A stretch of 64,000 nt of DNA from Pseudomonas fragi (GTDB taxonomy: Bacteria; Pseudomonadota; Gammaproteobacteria; Pseudomonadales; Pseudomonadaceae): contig NZ_NQKQ01000003.1 of the NCBI RefSeq assembly GCF_002269505.1, positions 124,001 through 188,000 of the forward strand. Direction: 5' to 3'. This document shows positions 18,298 through 28,231 of the stretch, piece by piece. The notes beneath the pieces are model-generated. The model ran no database searches. It had not been told where the DNA came from and saw nothing but the letters and a program-made list of their open reading frames with translations. The stretch's first letter is position 1, and each line of letters starts with the position of its first letter. The position numbers and the translations under genes were made by a program.

Positions 18298-19791
18298 TCA
18301 CTCGGTTAAGGCTGCGACCTGTAGTCGGTAGCGTTGATAGAAGTGTTCGTAGGCCCGTACGTTATCGGCCACGGGCCAGGTTTCGCCAGCAGGATCAAGG
18401 CGAACGCAGCGCTGGCACAGCTCACTGAGTGTCAGCGAGCCTGCACCCAGGCACCAGGCTGCCTGAATCGCCGCGCCCAGTGCAGCGGCTTCGCTTTGCT
18501 CGGTGCAGACCACCGGGGTGGCCATGATGTCGGCCACCATCTGGCGCCACAAGGGGCTTTTCGAACCGCCGCCCACCAGCCGGATGGTGCGGCTTTGCAG
18601 GCCATTGCGGCGCAACAGATCCAGCCCGTAGCGCAACCCCCAGGTGGTGCCTTCCATGGCCGCACGGCACAGATTGGCCCGGGTCAGGTTACCTGCGGTC
18701 AGCCCCTGAAAACTGCCCGTGGCATCGGGCAAGGCAGGCACCCGTTCGCCGTTGAGGAAAGGCAGCATGCTGACCCCATCGGCCCCCACGGGGGCCTGGC
18801 TGGCCAACTGGTTGAAGGCCTCCAGTGACAGACCGAACAGCTCGCGTACGGCTGCAGTGACATTGGTCAGGTTGAGGGTACAAATCAGCGGCAACCAGCC
18901 ACCGCTGCTGGAACAGAAGCAAGCTAGCGCGGCATCGGGGCTGACCTGTGGTTGCGGCGCAAAGGCATACACAGTGCCCGACGAGCCCAGGCTCATGGTG
19001 ATGATTCCCGGTTCGATATTGCCGGTGCCGATCGCTGCCATCATGTTGTCGCCACCCCCACTGGATACGACGGCTTTGGGGTTCAGGCCCAGTAACTTGG
19101 CGATCTGCGGGCGGATGCGCCCGACTGGCTGGCGCGGCTCGATCAGCTCGGGCAAGGCCCGCTCCAGGTGGCCGTCGGGGTCAATGTGACGCAGCAGCTC
19201 GCGGTCCCACTGGAGGGTGCGCACATTGAAATAACCGGTGCCGGACGCATCACCGTATTCGCTGCAACAGCGGCCTGTGAGCCAGTAATTAAGGTAGTCG
19301 TGGGGCAACAGGATATGGGCCGTGCGCGCCAACACCTGCGGATGATGATTTTTCGTCCACAGTAGCTTGGAGACCGTATAACCCGGTGCGATGACCAGAC
19401 CCAGCCGCTCCAGGGAGCCGGCCTCGCCGCCCAGCCATTGCAACAGCTGGCTGTTTTCGTCATTTGATTCGGTGTCACACCACAGCTTGGCCGGGCGCAA
19501 GACTTCGCCTTGGCTGTCCAGCAGCACCAGCCCGTGTTGCTGGCCCGACACGCCGATGCCCTGAATCTGTTGGCCGCTGATGCCGGCTTGCACCAGGGCC
19601 TGGCGGGTAGCGTCTTGCAGTGCGTGCAGCCATTGCCCGGGGTCCTGCTCACGCCGCCCCTGTGCGTCCTGGATCAGCGTGTGTGCGGCGCTGCCCAGCC
19701 CCAGCACCTGGCCGGACTCGCTGTCGAGGATCAGGGCCTTGGTGCCCTGGGTGCCGCAATCGATGCCCAGATATAAGTGGGTAGTGGTCAT
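18298..19791 (-). CDS. mtlY: xylulokinase
   Basis: 497 residues of the FGGY kinase family. LGIDCGTQGTKAL at the N-terminus is the ATPase phosphate-1 motif and GVSGQQHGLVLLD (about 84-96) is typical of xylulokinases. GGGSKSPLWRQMVADI near 410 is the FGGY C-terminal signature. It phosphorylates D-xylulose from D-arabitol oxidation. It sits between mtlD and mtlZ, in the established P. fluorescens order. The start ATG is followed at once by the kinase motif, so it is firm. A 107-base gap with a degenerate GC-rich repeat separates it from mtlD. Confidence 0.94.
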   Translation of the reverse strand: MTTTHLYLGIDCGTQGTKALILDSESGQVLGLGSAAHTLIQDAQGRREQDPGQWLHALQDATRQALVQAGISGQQIQGIGVSGQQHGLVLLDSQGEVLRPAKLWCDTESNDENSQLLQWLGGEAGSLERLGLVIAPGYTVSKLLWTKNHHPQVLARTAHILLPHDYLNYWLTGRCCSEYGDASGTGYFNVRTLQWDRELLRHIDPDGHLERALPELIEPRQPVGRIRPQIAKLLGLNPKAVVSSGGGDNMMAAIGTGNIEPGIITMSLGSSGTVYAFAPQPQVSPDAALACFCSSSGGWLPLICTLNLTNVTAAVRELFGLSLEAFNQLASQAPVGADGVSMLPFLNGERVPALPDATGSFQGLTAGNLTRANLCRAAMEGTTWGLRYGLDLLRRNGLQSRTIRLVGGGSKSPLWRQMVADIMATPVVCTEQSEAAALGAAIQAAWCLGAGSLTLSELCQRCVRLDPAGETWPVADNVRAYEHFYQRYRLQVAALTE

Positions 19792-19898
19792 GGGAACCTG
19801 CTTTTAACCAGATCAAAAGCCCCTCACCCGAATGGAGAGGGAACTGATTGGGGATAGCTGTGCGCTTGTATCTACCCCCCAGCCCTCCGGGGGTCGGT

Positions 19899-21374
19899 TC
19901 AACTATGCAGCAAATTTTCCAGGGTTTTACTCACCCCGGCATCACGCAAGCTGTTCAGGCACCACTCGAACGCGGCCACAAACTCGGCAGACCGGGGAAT
20001 GGCGCTGCCAAACACCTCTTCAACGCTTAGTAAGCGCTGTACGATCAGCGCGTCATCGGCCACCAGCGCCTGACAAAATGCAGCCCGTGGATCGGGAATG
20101 GCATAGATCTGGCCATTTTCATCGACGCCCTTGAGGTACAAGGCCCAGGCCGCTACCACCAGGGCCGCTCGCTTGAGCTCAGCGCCGTCGGCGATCAGGC
20201 GGTTGATGGTCGGCACAGTGAACTTCGGAAGTTTCGAGGAGCCGTCCGAGCACACCCGCTCCAGCTGGTCGGCGATGGCCTGGTTGGAAAAACGCTGCAC
20301 CAGGGTGTTTTTGTACGCCTCAAGATCGATCCCCGGTACCGGTGCCAGTTGCGCAGTCACGTCCTTGTCCATGTAGGCGCGCATATAGGCCACAAACAGC
20401 GGGTCGTTCATGGTTTCGTGAACAAACCGATAGCCCTTGAGGAACCCCAGGTAGGTCAACGCCAGATGGCTGCCATTGAGCAGTTTGATTTTCATTTCTT
20501 CGTAGGGCGTGACGTCATCGGTGAGTTGCACGCCCACGGTTTCCCAGGCCGGACGGCCGTCGGCAAACTTGTCTTCGAGTACCCACTGGATAAACGGTTC
20601 GCACACCACTGGCCAGGCGTCGTCTATGCCCAGTTCATCGTGCAGTTGCAGGCGATGGGCGTTGCTGGTCATGGGCGTGATGCGGTCCACCATCGCATTG
20701 GGGAAGCTGACATGGGCGCCGATCCAGTCATGCAGGCCGATATCGCTCAGCGCGGCAAAGGCCAGCAATGCCTTGCGGGCCACGGCGCCGTTGTGGGGCA
20801 GGTTATCGCAGGACATCAGGGTAAAGGCCCGGGTGCCATTGGCCCGGCGTCTGGCCAGGGCGGCGCAAAGCACGCCGAATACGGACCGGGGTGAATCAGG
20901 GTGGGCAAGGTCATGCTGGATTTGTGGCAGTGCCGACATAAATTCGCCGCTGCTGTCATCGATGCAATAACCGCCTTCAGTGATGGTCAGCGAAACAATG
21001 CGAATCCCCGGGCTGGCGAGCTTTTCGATCACTGCCTGGATGCTGTCTTCAGCCAGCAGCATATCGCTGATCGAGCCGATGATACGGCTTTGCGTGTCGT
21101 CGCCGTCGCCCAGTTCGAACAGGGTATAGAGGTAGTCCTGGCTGGCCAGGTCATCACGCACTTTGCGGTCTTCGTCGCGCAGGCCGATGCCGCAAATGCT
21201 CCAGTCCAGATCGCGGCCGCGGTTCATCAGCGCATCGGTATAGAACGCCTGGTGGGCACGATGAAAGCCGCCCACTCCGATATGGGCGATGCCATGCCGG
21301 GTTTGGCTGGCAAGGTAGGCTGGCTTGGCTACTTTGTCGGTGAGACTGGCGAGGTTACGGCGATCAAGTTTCAT
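19899..21374 (-). CDS. mtlD: mannitol/D-arabitol 2-dehydrogenase
   Basis: 491 residues of the polyol-specific long-chain dehydrogenase family. GIAHIGVGGFHRAHQAFYTDAL is the N-terminal Rossmann fingerprint. KIKLLNGSHLALTYLGFLKG contains the catalytic lysine and the NGSH motif, and DRITPMTS is also conserved. It oxidises D-mannitol to fructose and D-arabitol to xylulose with NAD. The start is the ATG at 21374: the homologous enzyme begins with MKL, and the longer frame opens with a TTG at 21392 that abuts the mtlK stop. Co-directional with and immediately downstream of mtlK. Confidence 0.95.
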   Translation of the reverse strand: MKLDRRNLASLTDKVAKPAYLASQTRHGIAHIGVGGFHRAHQAFYTDALMNRGRDLDWSICGIGLRDEDRKVRDDLASQDYLYTLFELGDGDDTQSRIIGSISDMLLAEDSIQAVIEKLASPGIRIVSLTITEGGYCIDDSSGEFMSALPQIQHDLAHPDSPRSVFGVLCAALARRRANGTRAFTLMSCDNLPHNGAVARKALLAFAALSDIGLHDWIGAHVSFPNAMVDRITPMTSNAHRLQLHDELGIDDAWPVVCEPFIQWVLEDKFADGRPAWETVGVQLTDDVTPYEEMKIKLLNGSHLALTYLGFLKGYRFVHETMNDPLFVAYMRAYMDKDVTAQLAPVPGIDLEAYKNTLVQRFSNQAIADQLERVCSDGSSKLPKFTVPTINRLIADGAELKRAALVVAAWALYLKGVDENGQIYAIPDPRAAFCQALVADDALIVQRLLSVEEVFGSAIPRSAEFVAAFEWCLNSLRDAGVSKTLENLLHS

Positions 21375-21392
21375 GGGTGCAATCTCGGTCAA

Positions 21393-22496
<1,104 letters not shown>

Positions 22497-22518
22497 GACG
22501 GGCCTCCAATCAGTGTTT

Positions 22519-23352
22519 TTATTTGACTGCGCCGAAGGACAAGCCCCGTACCAACTGCTTCTGGCTGATCCAGCCAAAAATCAGGATCGGTGCACAGGCC
22601 AGGGTCGAAACGGCAGACAACTTGGCCCAGAACAGACCTTCGGGGCTGGAGTAGGACGCGATGAGGGCGGTTAGCGGTGCGGCGCTGGAAGAGGTCAGGT
22701 TGAGTGACCAGAACGCTTCGTTCCAGCACAGGATCAGCGACAGCAGCAGGGTCGACGCCAGGCCGCCCTTGCTGATGGGCAGCAGCACGCGAATTACTTC
22801 TTGCCACAGGCTGGCGCCGTCCAGGCGGGCGGCCTCGAGGATGTCCCTGGGGATGTCCTTGAAGTAGGTGTAAATCATCCACACCACGATCGGCAGGTTG
22901 ATCAGGGTGTAGATGATGATCAGCGCCGCCCGTGTGTCCAGCAGGCCAAAACTCTTGGCCAGCAGATAAATGGGCATCAGCACGCCCACGGGCGGCAGCA
23001 TTTTGGTGGAGAGCATCCACAGCAGCGTGCCCTTGGTGCGTTTGGTCTCGTAGAACGCCATCGAATAAGCCGCGGGAATGGCGATCAGCATGCACAGGGC
23101 CGTGGCGGTGAACGAAATCACCACAGAGTTCCAGGCGAAGTGAAAATAACCGCTGCGTTGTTCGATATGCAGGTAGTTCTCCAGCGTGGGGGTAAAGATG
23201 AACTGTGGCGGTGTGGCGAAGGCGTCAAGTTCGGTTTTAAAGCTGGTCAGGACCATCCAGAAGATCGGAAAAAAAATCAGGATGGCGATGGCCCAGGCCA
23301 GGGTGCCCAGCAGCAGGCTTTGCAGGCGGCGCGATTGTTGAAGTGTCATCAC
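22519..23352 (-). CDS. mtlG: polyol ABC transporter permease
   Basis: 277 residues, MalG-type inner membrane permease with six predicted hydrophobic segments, the first at about 12-33 (LLGTLAWAIAILIFFPIFWMV). The EAA loop that docks with the ATPase is EAARLDGASLWQEVIRVLLPI. It forms the translocation pore with MtlF. Spaced seven bases from mtlF and 22 from mtlK in one operon. Confidence 0.94.
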   Translation of the reverse strand: MMTLQQSRRLQSLLLGTLAWAIAILIFFPIFWMVLTSFKTELDAFATPPQFIFTPTLENYLHIEQRSGYFHFAWNSVVISFTATALCMLIAIPAAYSMAFYETKRTKGTLLWMLSTKMLPPVGVLMPIYLLAKSFGLLDTRAALIIIYTLINLPIVVWMIYTYFKDIPRDILEAARLDGASLWQEVIRVLLPISKGGLASTLLLSLILCWNEAFWSLNLTSSSAAPLTALIASYSSPEGLFWAKLSAVSTLACAPILIFGWISQKQLVRGLSFGAVK

Positions 23353-23359
23353 TGAGCCC

Positions 23360-24286
23360 TCACGGCTTGTCTGTCAGGTTTTTGCCGAGCATGCGCACCA
23401 GAATGATGGCGGCAATATTGGCGATGACCACGGCGATCAACCCGCCAGCCGAGGCCATGCCCACATCGAACTGCACCAGCGCCTGGTTGTAGATCAGGTA
23501 CGCCAGGTTGGTGGATGCATAGCCGGGGCCGCCGTTGGTGGTGGTAAAAATCTCGGCGAACACCGAGAGCAAAAAGATCGTTTCGATCATCACCACCACG
23601 GCGATGGGGCGAGCCAGATGGGGCAATGTCAGGTGCCAGAAAATAGCGATGGGCCCGGCCCCGTCCAGACGCGCAGCTTCTTTTTGCTCCTGGTCGAGGG
23701 ACTGCATGGCGGTCATCAGGATCAGGATTGCGAACGGCAGCCATTGCCACGACACAATGATGATGATCGACAGCAGCGGGTAGTGCGCCAGCCAGTCCAC
23801 CGGCTGGGCACCGAACAGCTTCCAGACCGCAGCCAGCACGCCGGACACCGGATGAAAAATCAGGTTTTTCCAGATCAGTGCGCCGACGGTGGGCATGATG
23901 AAAAACGGCGAGATCAACAGCACCCGTACGATGCCGCGGCCCATGAATTCGCTGGCTTCGAGCAGGGCACTGATCAGCACGCCGAGCACCACGCTGATCA
24001 GCAGCACGCTGCCCACCAGCAGCAATGTGTTGGTTGCGCCGGGCAGGAAGCCTGAATCGGTGAGGAAGTAGGTGAAGTTCTCCAGCCCTACGAACTGGTT
24101 TTCACCGGGATAGAGCAGGTTGTAGCGAATCAGTGAGAAGTACAGGGTCATGCCCAGTGGCACGATCATCCACAGCAGCAACAGCGCCACTGAAGGCGTG
24201 ACCAGCAACCAGCCGGGGTTGAACAGACGCGCACGCCGCGCCGCTGGCGGGGCGTCGAGCGCTGCAATAACAGTCGAAGACGTCAT
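23360..24286 (-). CDS. mtlF: polyol ABC transporter permease
   Basis: 308 residues, MalF-type permease with a charged cytoplasmic N-terminus and six hydrophobic segments starting at about 28 (LLVTPSVALLLLWMIVPLGM). The EAA loop is EAARLDGAGPIAIFWHLTLP. It pairs with MtlG. The start at ATG 24286 is preceded by GAGGTG. A palindromic repeat at 24314-24370 separates it from mtlE and could lower expression of the distal genes relative to the binding protein. Confidence 0.94.
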   Translation of the reverse strand: MTSSTVIAALDAPPAARRARLFNPGWLLVTPSVALLLLWMIVPLGMTLYFSLIRYNLLYPGENQFVGLENFTYFLTDSGFLPGATNTLLLVGSVLLISVVLGVLISALLEASEFMGRGIVRVLLISPFFIMPTVGALIWKNLIFHPVSGVLAAVWKLFGAQPVDWLAHYPLLSIIIIVSWQWLPFAILILMTAMQSLDQEQKEAARLDGAGPIAIFWHLTLPHLARPIAVVVMIETIFLLSVFAEIFTTTNGGPGYASTNLAYLIYNQALVQFDVGMASAGGLIAVVIANIAAIILVRMLGKNLTDKP

Positions 24287-24313
24287 CGTGAGTACACCTC
24301 AATTGCTTTGTGT

Positions 24314-24370
24314 GGGAGCGAGCCTGCTCGCGAAGGAGCCGGTACGGTTTTCGCGAGCAGACTCGCTCCC
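24314..24370. repeat. REP-type palindrome between mtlE and mtlF
   Basis: Arms GGGAGCGAGCCTGCTCGCGA and the near-perfect complement TCGCGAGCAGACTCGCTCCC flank 15 bases. The outer GTGGGAGCGAG is the common Pseudomonas REP core. Placed inside the operon just after the binding-protein gene, it may stabilise the mtlE mRNA. Confidence 0.85.
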
Positions 24371-24397
24371 TCAGGCCAAGGTTTGCCGGTGGCAGTG

Positions 24398-25708
24398 CTA
24401 CTTGGGATAGCCCGCGCGTTTCATTTCGCGCTCGGTGCTCTGCTGGGCGGCGGCCAGTGCCTGGTCCACCGTGGTCTGGCCAATCAGCGCAGCGCTGAAC
24501 AGCTTGCCAACCTGGGTGCCCACCGCCTGGAACTCGGGGATGGTGACCAACTGGATGCCCACATAAGGCACGGGCTTGAGGGTCGGGTCATTGGGGTTGG
24601 CGACTTTCAGGGATTCGAGGGTCACTCTGGCAAAGGGTGCCGCCTTCAAGTACGCATCGGTATAGGTCGAAGCACGGGTGCCCGGCGGTACATTGGCAAT
24701 GCCGTCTTTTTCTGCCACCAGAGCACCGTATTCTTTGGACGTGGCCCAGGTGCTGAACGTCCTGGCGGCGTCCTTGGCTTTGGAACTGGCGGGTATGGCC
24801 AGTGCCCATGAGTACAGCCAGGCACTGCCTTTATCGGTCACGGCATGGGGTGCGAAGGTGAAACCGACATGATCGGCGACCTTGCTTTGACTGCTGTCGG
24901 TGACAAACGAACCGGCGACACTGGCATCGACCCAGATCGCACATTTGCCGCTGTTGAACAGCGCGAGGTTTTCGTTGAAACCGTTGCTGGTCGCGCCGGG
25001 TGGGCCTGAGGCTTTCAGGGTGCTGACGTAAAAATTCAGCGCGTTTTGCCACTGCGGGCCGTTGAACTCCGGTTGCCACTGTTCATTGAACCAGCGTGCC
25101 CCGTAGGCGTTGGCGATGGTGCTGATCAACGCCATGTTCTCGCCCCAGCCAGCCTTGCCACGCAGGCAGATGCCGTATTGTTCCTGGTCAGGTTTGTTGA
25201 GGGTGCGGGCAAAGCCGGCAATCTGTTCCCAGGTCGGATGCTCGGGCATGGTCAGGCCCGCCTCCTTGAACAGGTCAGTGCGGTAGTAGGTCATCGAGCT
25301 TTCGGCATAGAACGGCAGGGCATAGAGCGTGCCCTTGACTGACAGGCCGTCGCGCACCGCCGGGAACACATCGTCGATGGCATAGGCGGCGGGCAGGTCG
25401 GTCATGGGTTCGAGCCAGCCCTTGGCTCCCCAGAGTGCGGCTTCGTACATGCCGATGGTCAGCACGTCAAACTGTCCGCCCTGGGTGGCAATGTCCGTGG
25501 TCAGGCGCTGGCGCAATACGTTTTCTTCCAGCACCACCCAGTTGAGCTTGATGTCGGGGTGCTCGCTCTCGAAGGTTTTCGCCAGTTTTTGCATGCGGAT
25601 CATGTCGCTGTTGTTGACCGTGGCGATGGTCAGGGTTTGCGCGCCCTGGCTCATACCGCTCAGGGTCATGCATGTGGCGACACATAACGCTTTGACAGGA
25701 ATATTCAT
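24398..25708 (-). CDS. mtlE: polyol ABC transporter substrate-binding protein
   Basis: 436 residues, family 1 extracellular binding protein. The signal peptide (MNIPVKALCVATCMTLSGMSQGA) is followed by QTLTIATVNNSDMIRMQKLAKTFE, the usual lobe opening. It binds mannitol, glucitol or arabitol in the periplasm for the MtlFGK transporter. The ATG at 25708 has GGAG six bases upstream, better than the ORF's upstream start at 25720. First gene of the operon; its promoter lies in the 140-base gap to mtlR. Confidence 0.94.
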   Translation of the reverse strand: MNIPVKALCVATCMTLSGMSQGAQTLTIATVNNSDMIRMQKLAKTFESEHPDIKLNWVVLEENVLRQRLTTDIATQGGQFDVLTIGMYEAALWGAKGWLEPMTDLPAAYAIDDVFPAVRDGLSVKGTLYALPFYAESSMTYYRTDLFKEAGLTMPEHPTWEQIAGFARTLNKPDQEQYGICLRGKAGWGENMALISTIANAYGARWFNEQWQPEFNGPQWQNALNFYVSTLKASGPPGATSNGFNENLALFNSGKCAIWVDASVAGSFVTDSSQSKVADHVGFTFAPHAVTDKGSAWLYSWALAIPASSKAKDAARTFSTWATSKEYGALVAEKDGIANVPPGTRASTYTDAYLKAAPFARVTLESLKVANPNDPTLKPVPYVGIQLVTIPEFQAVGTQVGKLFSAALIGQTTVDQALAAAQQSTEREMKRAGYPK

Positions 25709-25848
25709 TGAGCACTCCACTTCAGCAGCCTGGCGGCTTTTGAAGGACGGTTATTGTTTTTATAGCGTCTTGCACGGGGCAAGCGCCTGGGCCGATTACA
25801 GCCTTCAATTACCGGCGTGACAAATCACTGGTAGCACTCAAATCGATA

Positions 25849-26823
25849 CTATTTTGCACTGCGCTGACGTTCCCTCGGCGCAGGGTGGTTTTGCTCGGTC
25901 AAACGCTGCACCGCCAGGCGGCGATAGTGTGACGGGGTCATCCCTTTGAGCTGTTGAAAGCGCCGGTTGAAGTTGGAAATATTGTTGAAACCGGACTCGA
26001 AGCACACGTCGGTTACGGGCTTTTCGCCATCGGCCAGCAATTCGCAGGACTTGCTGATGCGCAGGCGATTGACGAACTCGATAAAGCAGCGCCCCGTGGC
26101 CTGCTTGAATACGCGGGAAAAGTAGGTGGGCTTCATGCCCATGTAGTCGGCCACTTCTTCAAGCGGCAGCTCGCGGGCATAGTGGCTGAAGATATAGTCC
26201 ACGGCGCGGTTGGTGCGGTCGATGGTCTGCTCGTCGGCCAGATGGCTGGCAGTCACCCCGGACAGCAGTTGGTAGTCATCACAGTCGGCCAGCAACTCGA
26301 GCAGGATCAGGAAATGCCCAAGCCGGGTGATGCCGGCGGAATCGGCAATGGCCTGCATCAGGTCCATGGCCTTGTGGATGGTGGCTTTGTCGCGGAACTC
26401 GATGCCGTAGCGCGCCCGTTCGAGCATGGGCGCAAGGGTCTTGAGCTCGGTAAGCACCGAGGCGGCACCTTCGAGCAGTTCATCAGTGAAATTGACCAGC
26501 ATGTCGCGGGTGGGCACCACTTCATCCTCGGCCACCTGGCTGATCCAGTTATGGGGCAGGTTGGGGCCGGTGAGGAATAATGTTTCGGGGTAGAAATTAC
26601 CGATATAGTCGCCCACAAACACTTTGCCGCTGCTGGCCACGATCAGGTGCAGTTCGTACTCCTTGTGAAAGTGCCAGCGCACCAGCGGGCAGGGGAAACC
26701 ATGCTGGCGATAGATGATCGACAGGCCATTATGGTCGTCCATCAGTTCATAGGACGGGTCTTTGGCACGGGCGGGTCGGGTCATGGTCGGGGCCGCTGGC
26801 AGTCTTGTTATGGCGTGGATCAT
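25849..26823 (-). CDS. mtlR: AraC-family activator of the mannitol operon
   Basis: 324 residues. The N-terminal AraC-type cupin domain includes HFHKEYELHLIVASSGKVFVGD. The C-terminal two helix-turn-helix motifs are at about 215-310: LEEVADYMGMKPTYFSRVFKQATG and VTDVCFESGFNNISNFNRRFQQLKGMTP. By position and family it is MtlR, the polyol-responsive activator of mtlE. The ATG 26823 has AGGAA five bases upstream; the second candidate, ATG 26784, lacks a ribosome site. The longer open frame to 27006 runs into cobF and is not used. It is transcribed in the same direction as mtlE. Confidence 0.92.
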   Translation of the reverse strand: MIHAITRLPAAPTMTRPARAKDPSYELMDDHNGLSIIYRQHGFPCPLVRWHFHKEYELHLIVASSGKVFVGDYIGNFYPETLFLTGPNLPHNWISQVAEDEVVPTRDMLVNFTDELLEGAASVLTELKTLAPMLERARYGIEFRDKATIHKAMDLMQAIADSAGITRLGHFLILLELLADCDDYQLLSGVTASHLADEQTIDRTNRAVDYIFSHYARELPLEEVADYMGMKPTYFSRVFKQATGRCFIEFVNRLRISKSCELLADGEKPVTDVCFESGFNNISNFNRRFQQLKGMTPSHYRRLAVQRLTEQNHPAPRERQRSAK

Positions 26824-26869
26824 GCCGGTTCCTGCGGTTAAGTCCAGTCGGATTTGAGGGCAATTCAAG

Positions 26870-27625
26870 ATGAAGACACTGTTACTGATCGGTATTGGTG
26901 CCGGTGACCCGGAGCACATCACGGTGCAGGGGATCAACGCGCTGAACCGCGCCAATGTGCTGTTTGTGCTGGACAAGGGGCAGGCCACCGAAGACCTGGT
27001 ACGCATGCGGCTGCAGATCTGCCAGCGCTATATACGCGAGCCGGGCTACCGGGTGGTGCAGGTCAGCGACCCGCAACGCGACAGCTCAACGGCGTGCTAC
27101 ACCGATGGCGTCGAGGACTGGCACGAACAGCGGGCCGAAGTGTTTACGCACCTGATCGAAGACCAGTTGGCCGATGGCGAATGCGGGGCCTTCCTGTTAT
27201 GGGGCGAGCCCGCACTGTATGACAGTACGCTGCGTATCCTCGACCGGGTCCGGGCCGGGGGCTGCAACGACTTCGATCATGAAGTGATCCCCGGGATCAG
27301 CAGTGTGCAGGCGCTGGCCGCGCGGCATCGTATTGCGCTCAACACCATCGGCCAGCCAATCCGCATCACCACCGGGCGCAAGCTGGTGGTCGGGGACCTC
27401 GACAACGTGGTGGTCATGCTCGATGCGCACTGTGCCTTTGCAGCCTTTGTCGATGAAAACGTCGATATCTACTGGGGTGCCTATATAGGCACCCCGGACG
27501 AGATCCTCATCGCCGGCAAGCTAAGCGAGGTGTGCGAGCAAATCAGGCAAGCCCGCAGCGCAGCCAGGGCGCGCAAGGGCTGGGTGATGGATACCTACCT
27601 GCTGCGCAGGCGAGTGACTGAGTAA
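26870..27625 (+). CDS. cobF: precorrin-6A synthase (deacetylating)
   Basis: 251 residues of the tetrapyrrole methylase family. LLLIGIGAGDPEHITVQGINAL at the N-terminus is the CobF-type SAM-binding opening, LLWGEPALYDS and VIPGISSVQALAARH are the other signature blocks. It methylates C-1 of precorrin-5 and releases acetate in the aerobic cobalamin pathway. It is divergent from mtlR with a 46-base gap, so their promoters overlap. The other corrin ring genes here are cobW-cobN-ChlI on the same strand downstream. Confidence 0.94.
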   Translation: MKTLLLIGIGAGDPEHITVQGINALNRANVLFVLDKGQATEDLVRMRLQICQRYIREPGYRVVQVSDPQRDSSTACYTDGVEDWHEQRAEVFTHLIEDQLADGECGAFLLWGEPALYDSTLRILDRVRAGGCNDFDHEVIPGISSVQALAARHRIALNTIGQPIRITTGRKLVVGDLDNVVVMLDAHCAFAAFVDENVDIYWGAYIGTPDEILIAGKLSEVCEQIRQARSAARARKGWVMDTYLLRRRVTE

Positions 27626-27720
27626 ATTCCTACGTGTTTTGTGGAATTGGATTATGGAGGTGTGTCGTATCAAGCCGTTAATGTTCGGGCCTTGTATCAC
27701 CCTATCTACTTGGGTTCGCC

Positions 27721-28230
27721 ATGAGCATATTTTCTCTTGATGTAGTACGCAGCCTTGCGATTCGGTGGCTTTTGTTTCTGGCTTCGTTGATGTTTGTTGC
27801 ATCTAGCCTAGCCAGTGCTCCAGTCATCAAGCCTGTAGCGCCTGTCGAGCAGGGGGCCAGCGCAGCAATGGATGCAGCCAATGCCGGGCCCTTGAAGGTA
27901 ACGGACATAGTGAACTGGGCGAGTTTTCTTGCGGCTTTTGACAGGGCCCGCAGCCAGCCCGGGCATATGGCTGCAAAACTATGGGAAAGCTTTGATCAGC
28001 CTGCGCGCACGGTGTATGACCTGAGTCTCTCAAGTACGCGGTCACAGGTTCGAGAGGTTTCTGCGTTCAATCAACTGATACTGATCCAGGCACTCAATAA
28101 AGGGTTGCGTCAATTAGTGCCGGAGCCATGTCCGAACGCAACCTGGCCGTCTTATGACACTGATGGCCTGCCGCTTTTGTTCGATTCCTGTCATCTCAGC
28201 GACCACGGCAAGCACGTACTTTTTCCATAA
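27721..28230 (+). CDS. small secreted hypothetical protein
   Basis: 169 residues starting at ATG 27721. Residues 12-34 (AIRWLLFLASLMFVASSLASA) are a signal peptide or membrane anchor with a plausible cleavage after SLASA. The rest is soluble, with two cysteines near the C-terminus (PEPCPNATW and DSCHLSD) that could form a disulfide. I do not recognise a family. The stop is two bases from the end of the convergent glycosyltransferase. No strong ribosome site is seen. Confidence 0.55.
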   Translation: MSIFSLDVVRSLAIRWLLFLASLMFVASSLASAPVIKPVAPVEQGASAAMDAANAGPLKVTDIVNWASFLAAFDRARSQPGHMAAKLWESFDQPARTVYDLSLSSTRSQVREVSAFNQLILIQALNKGLRQLVPEPCPNATWPSYDTDGLPLLFDSCHLSDHGKHVLFP

Positions 28231-28231
28231 T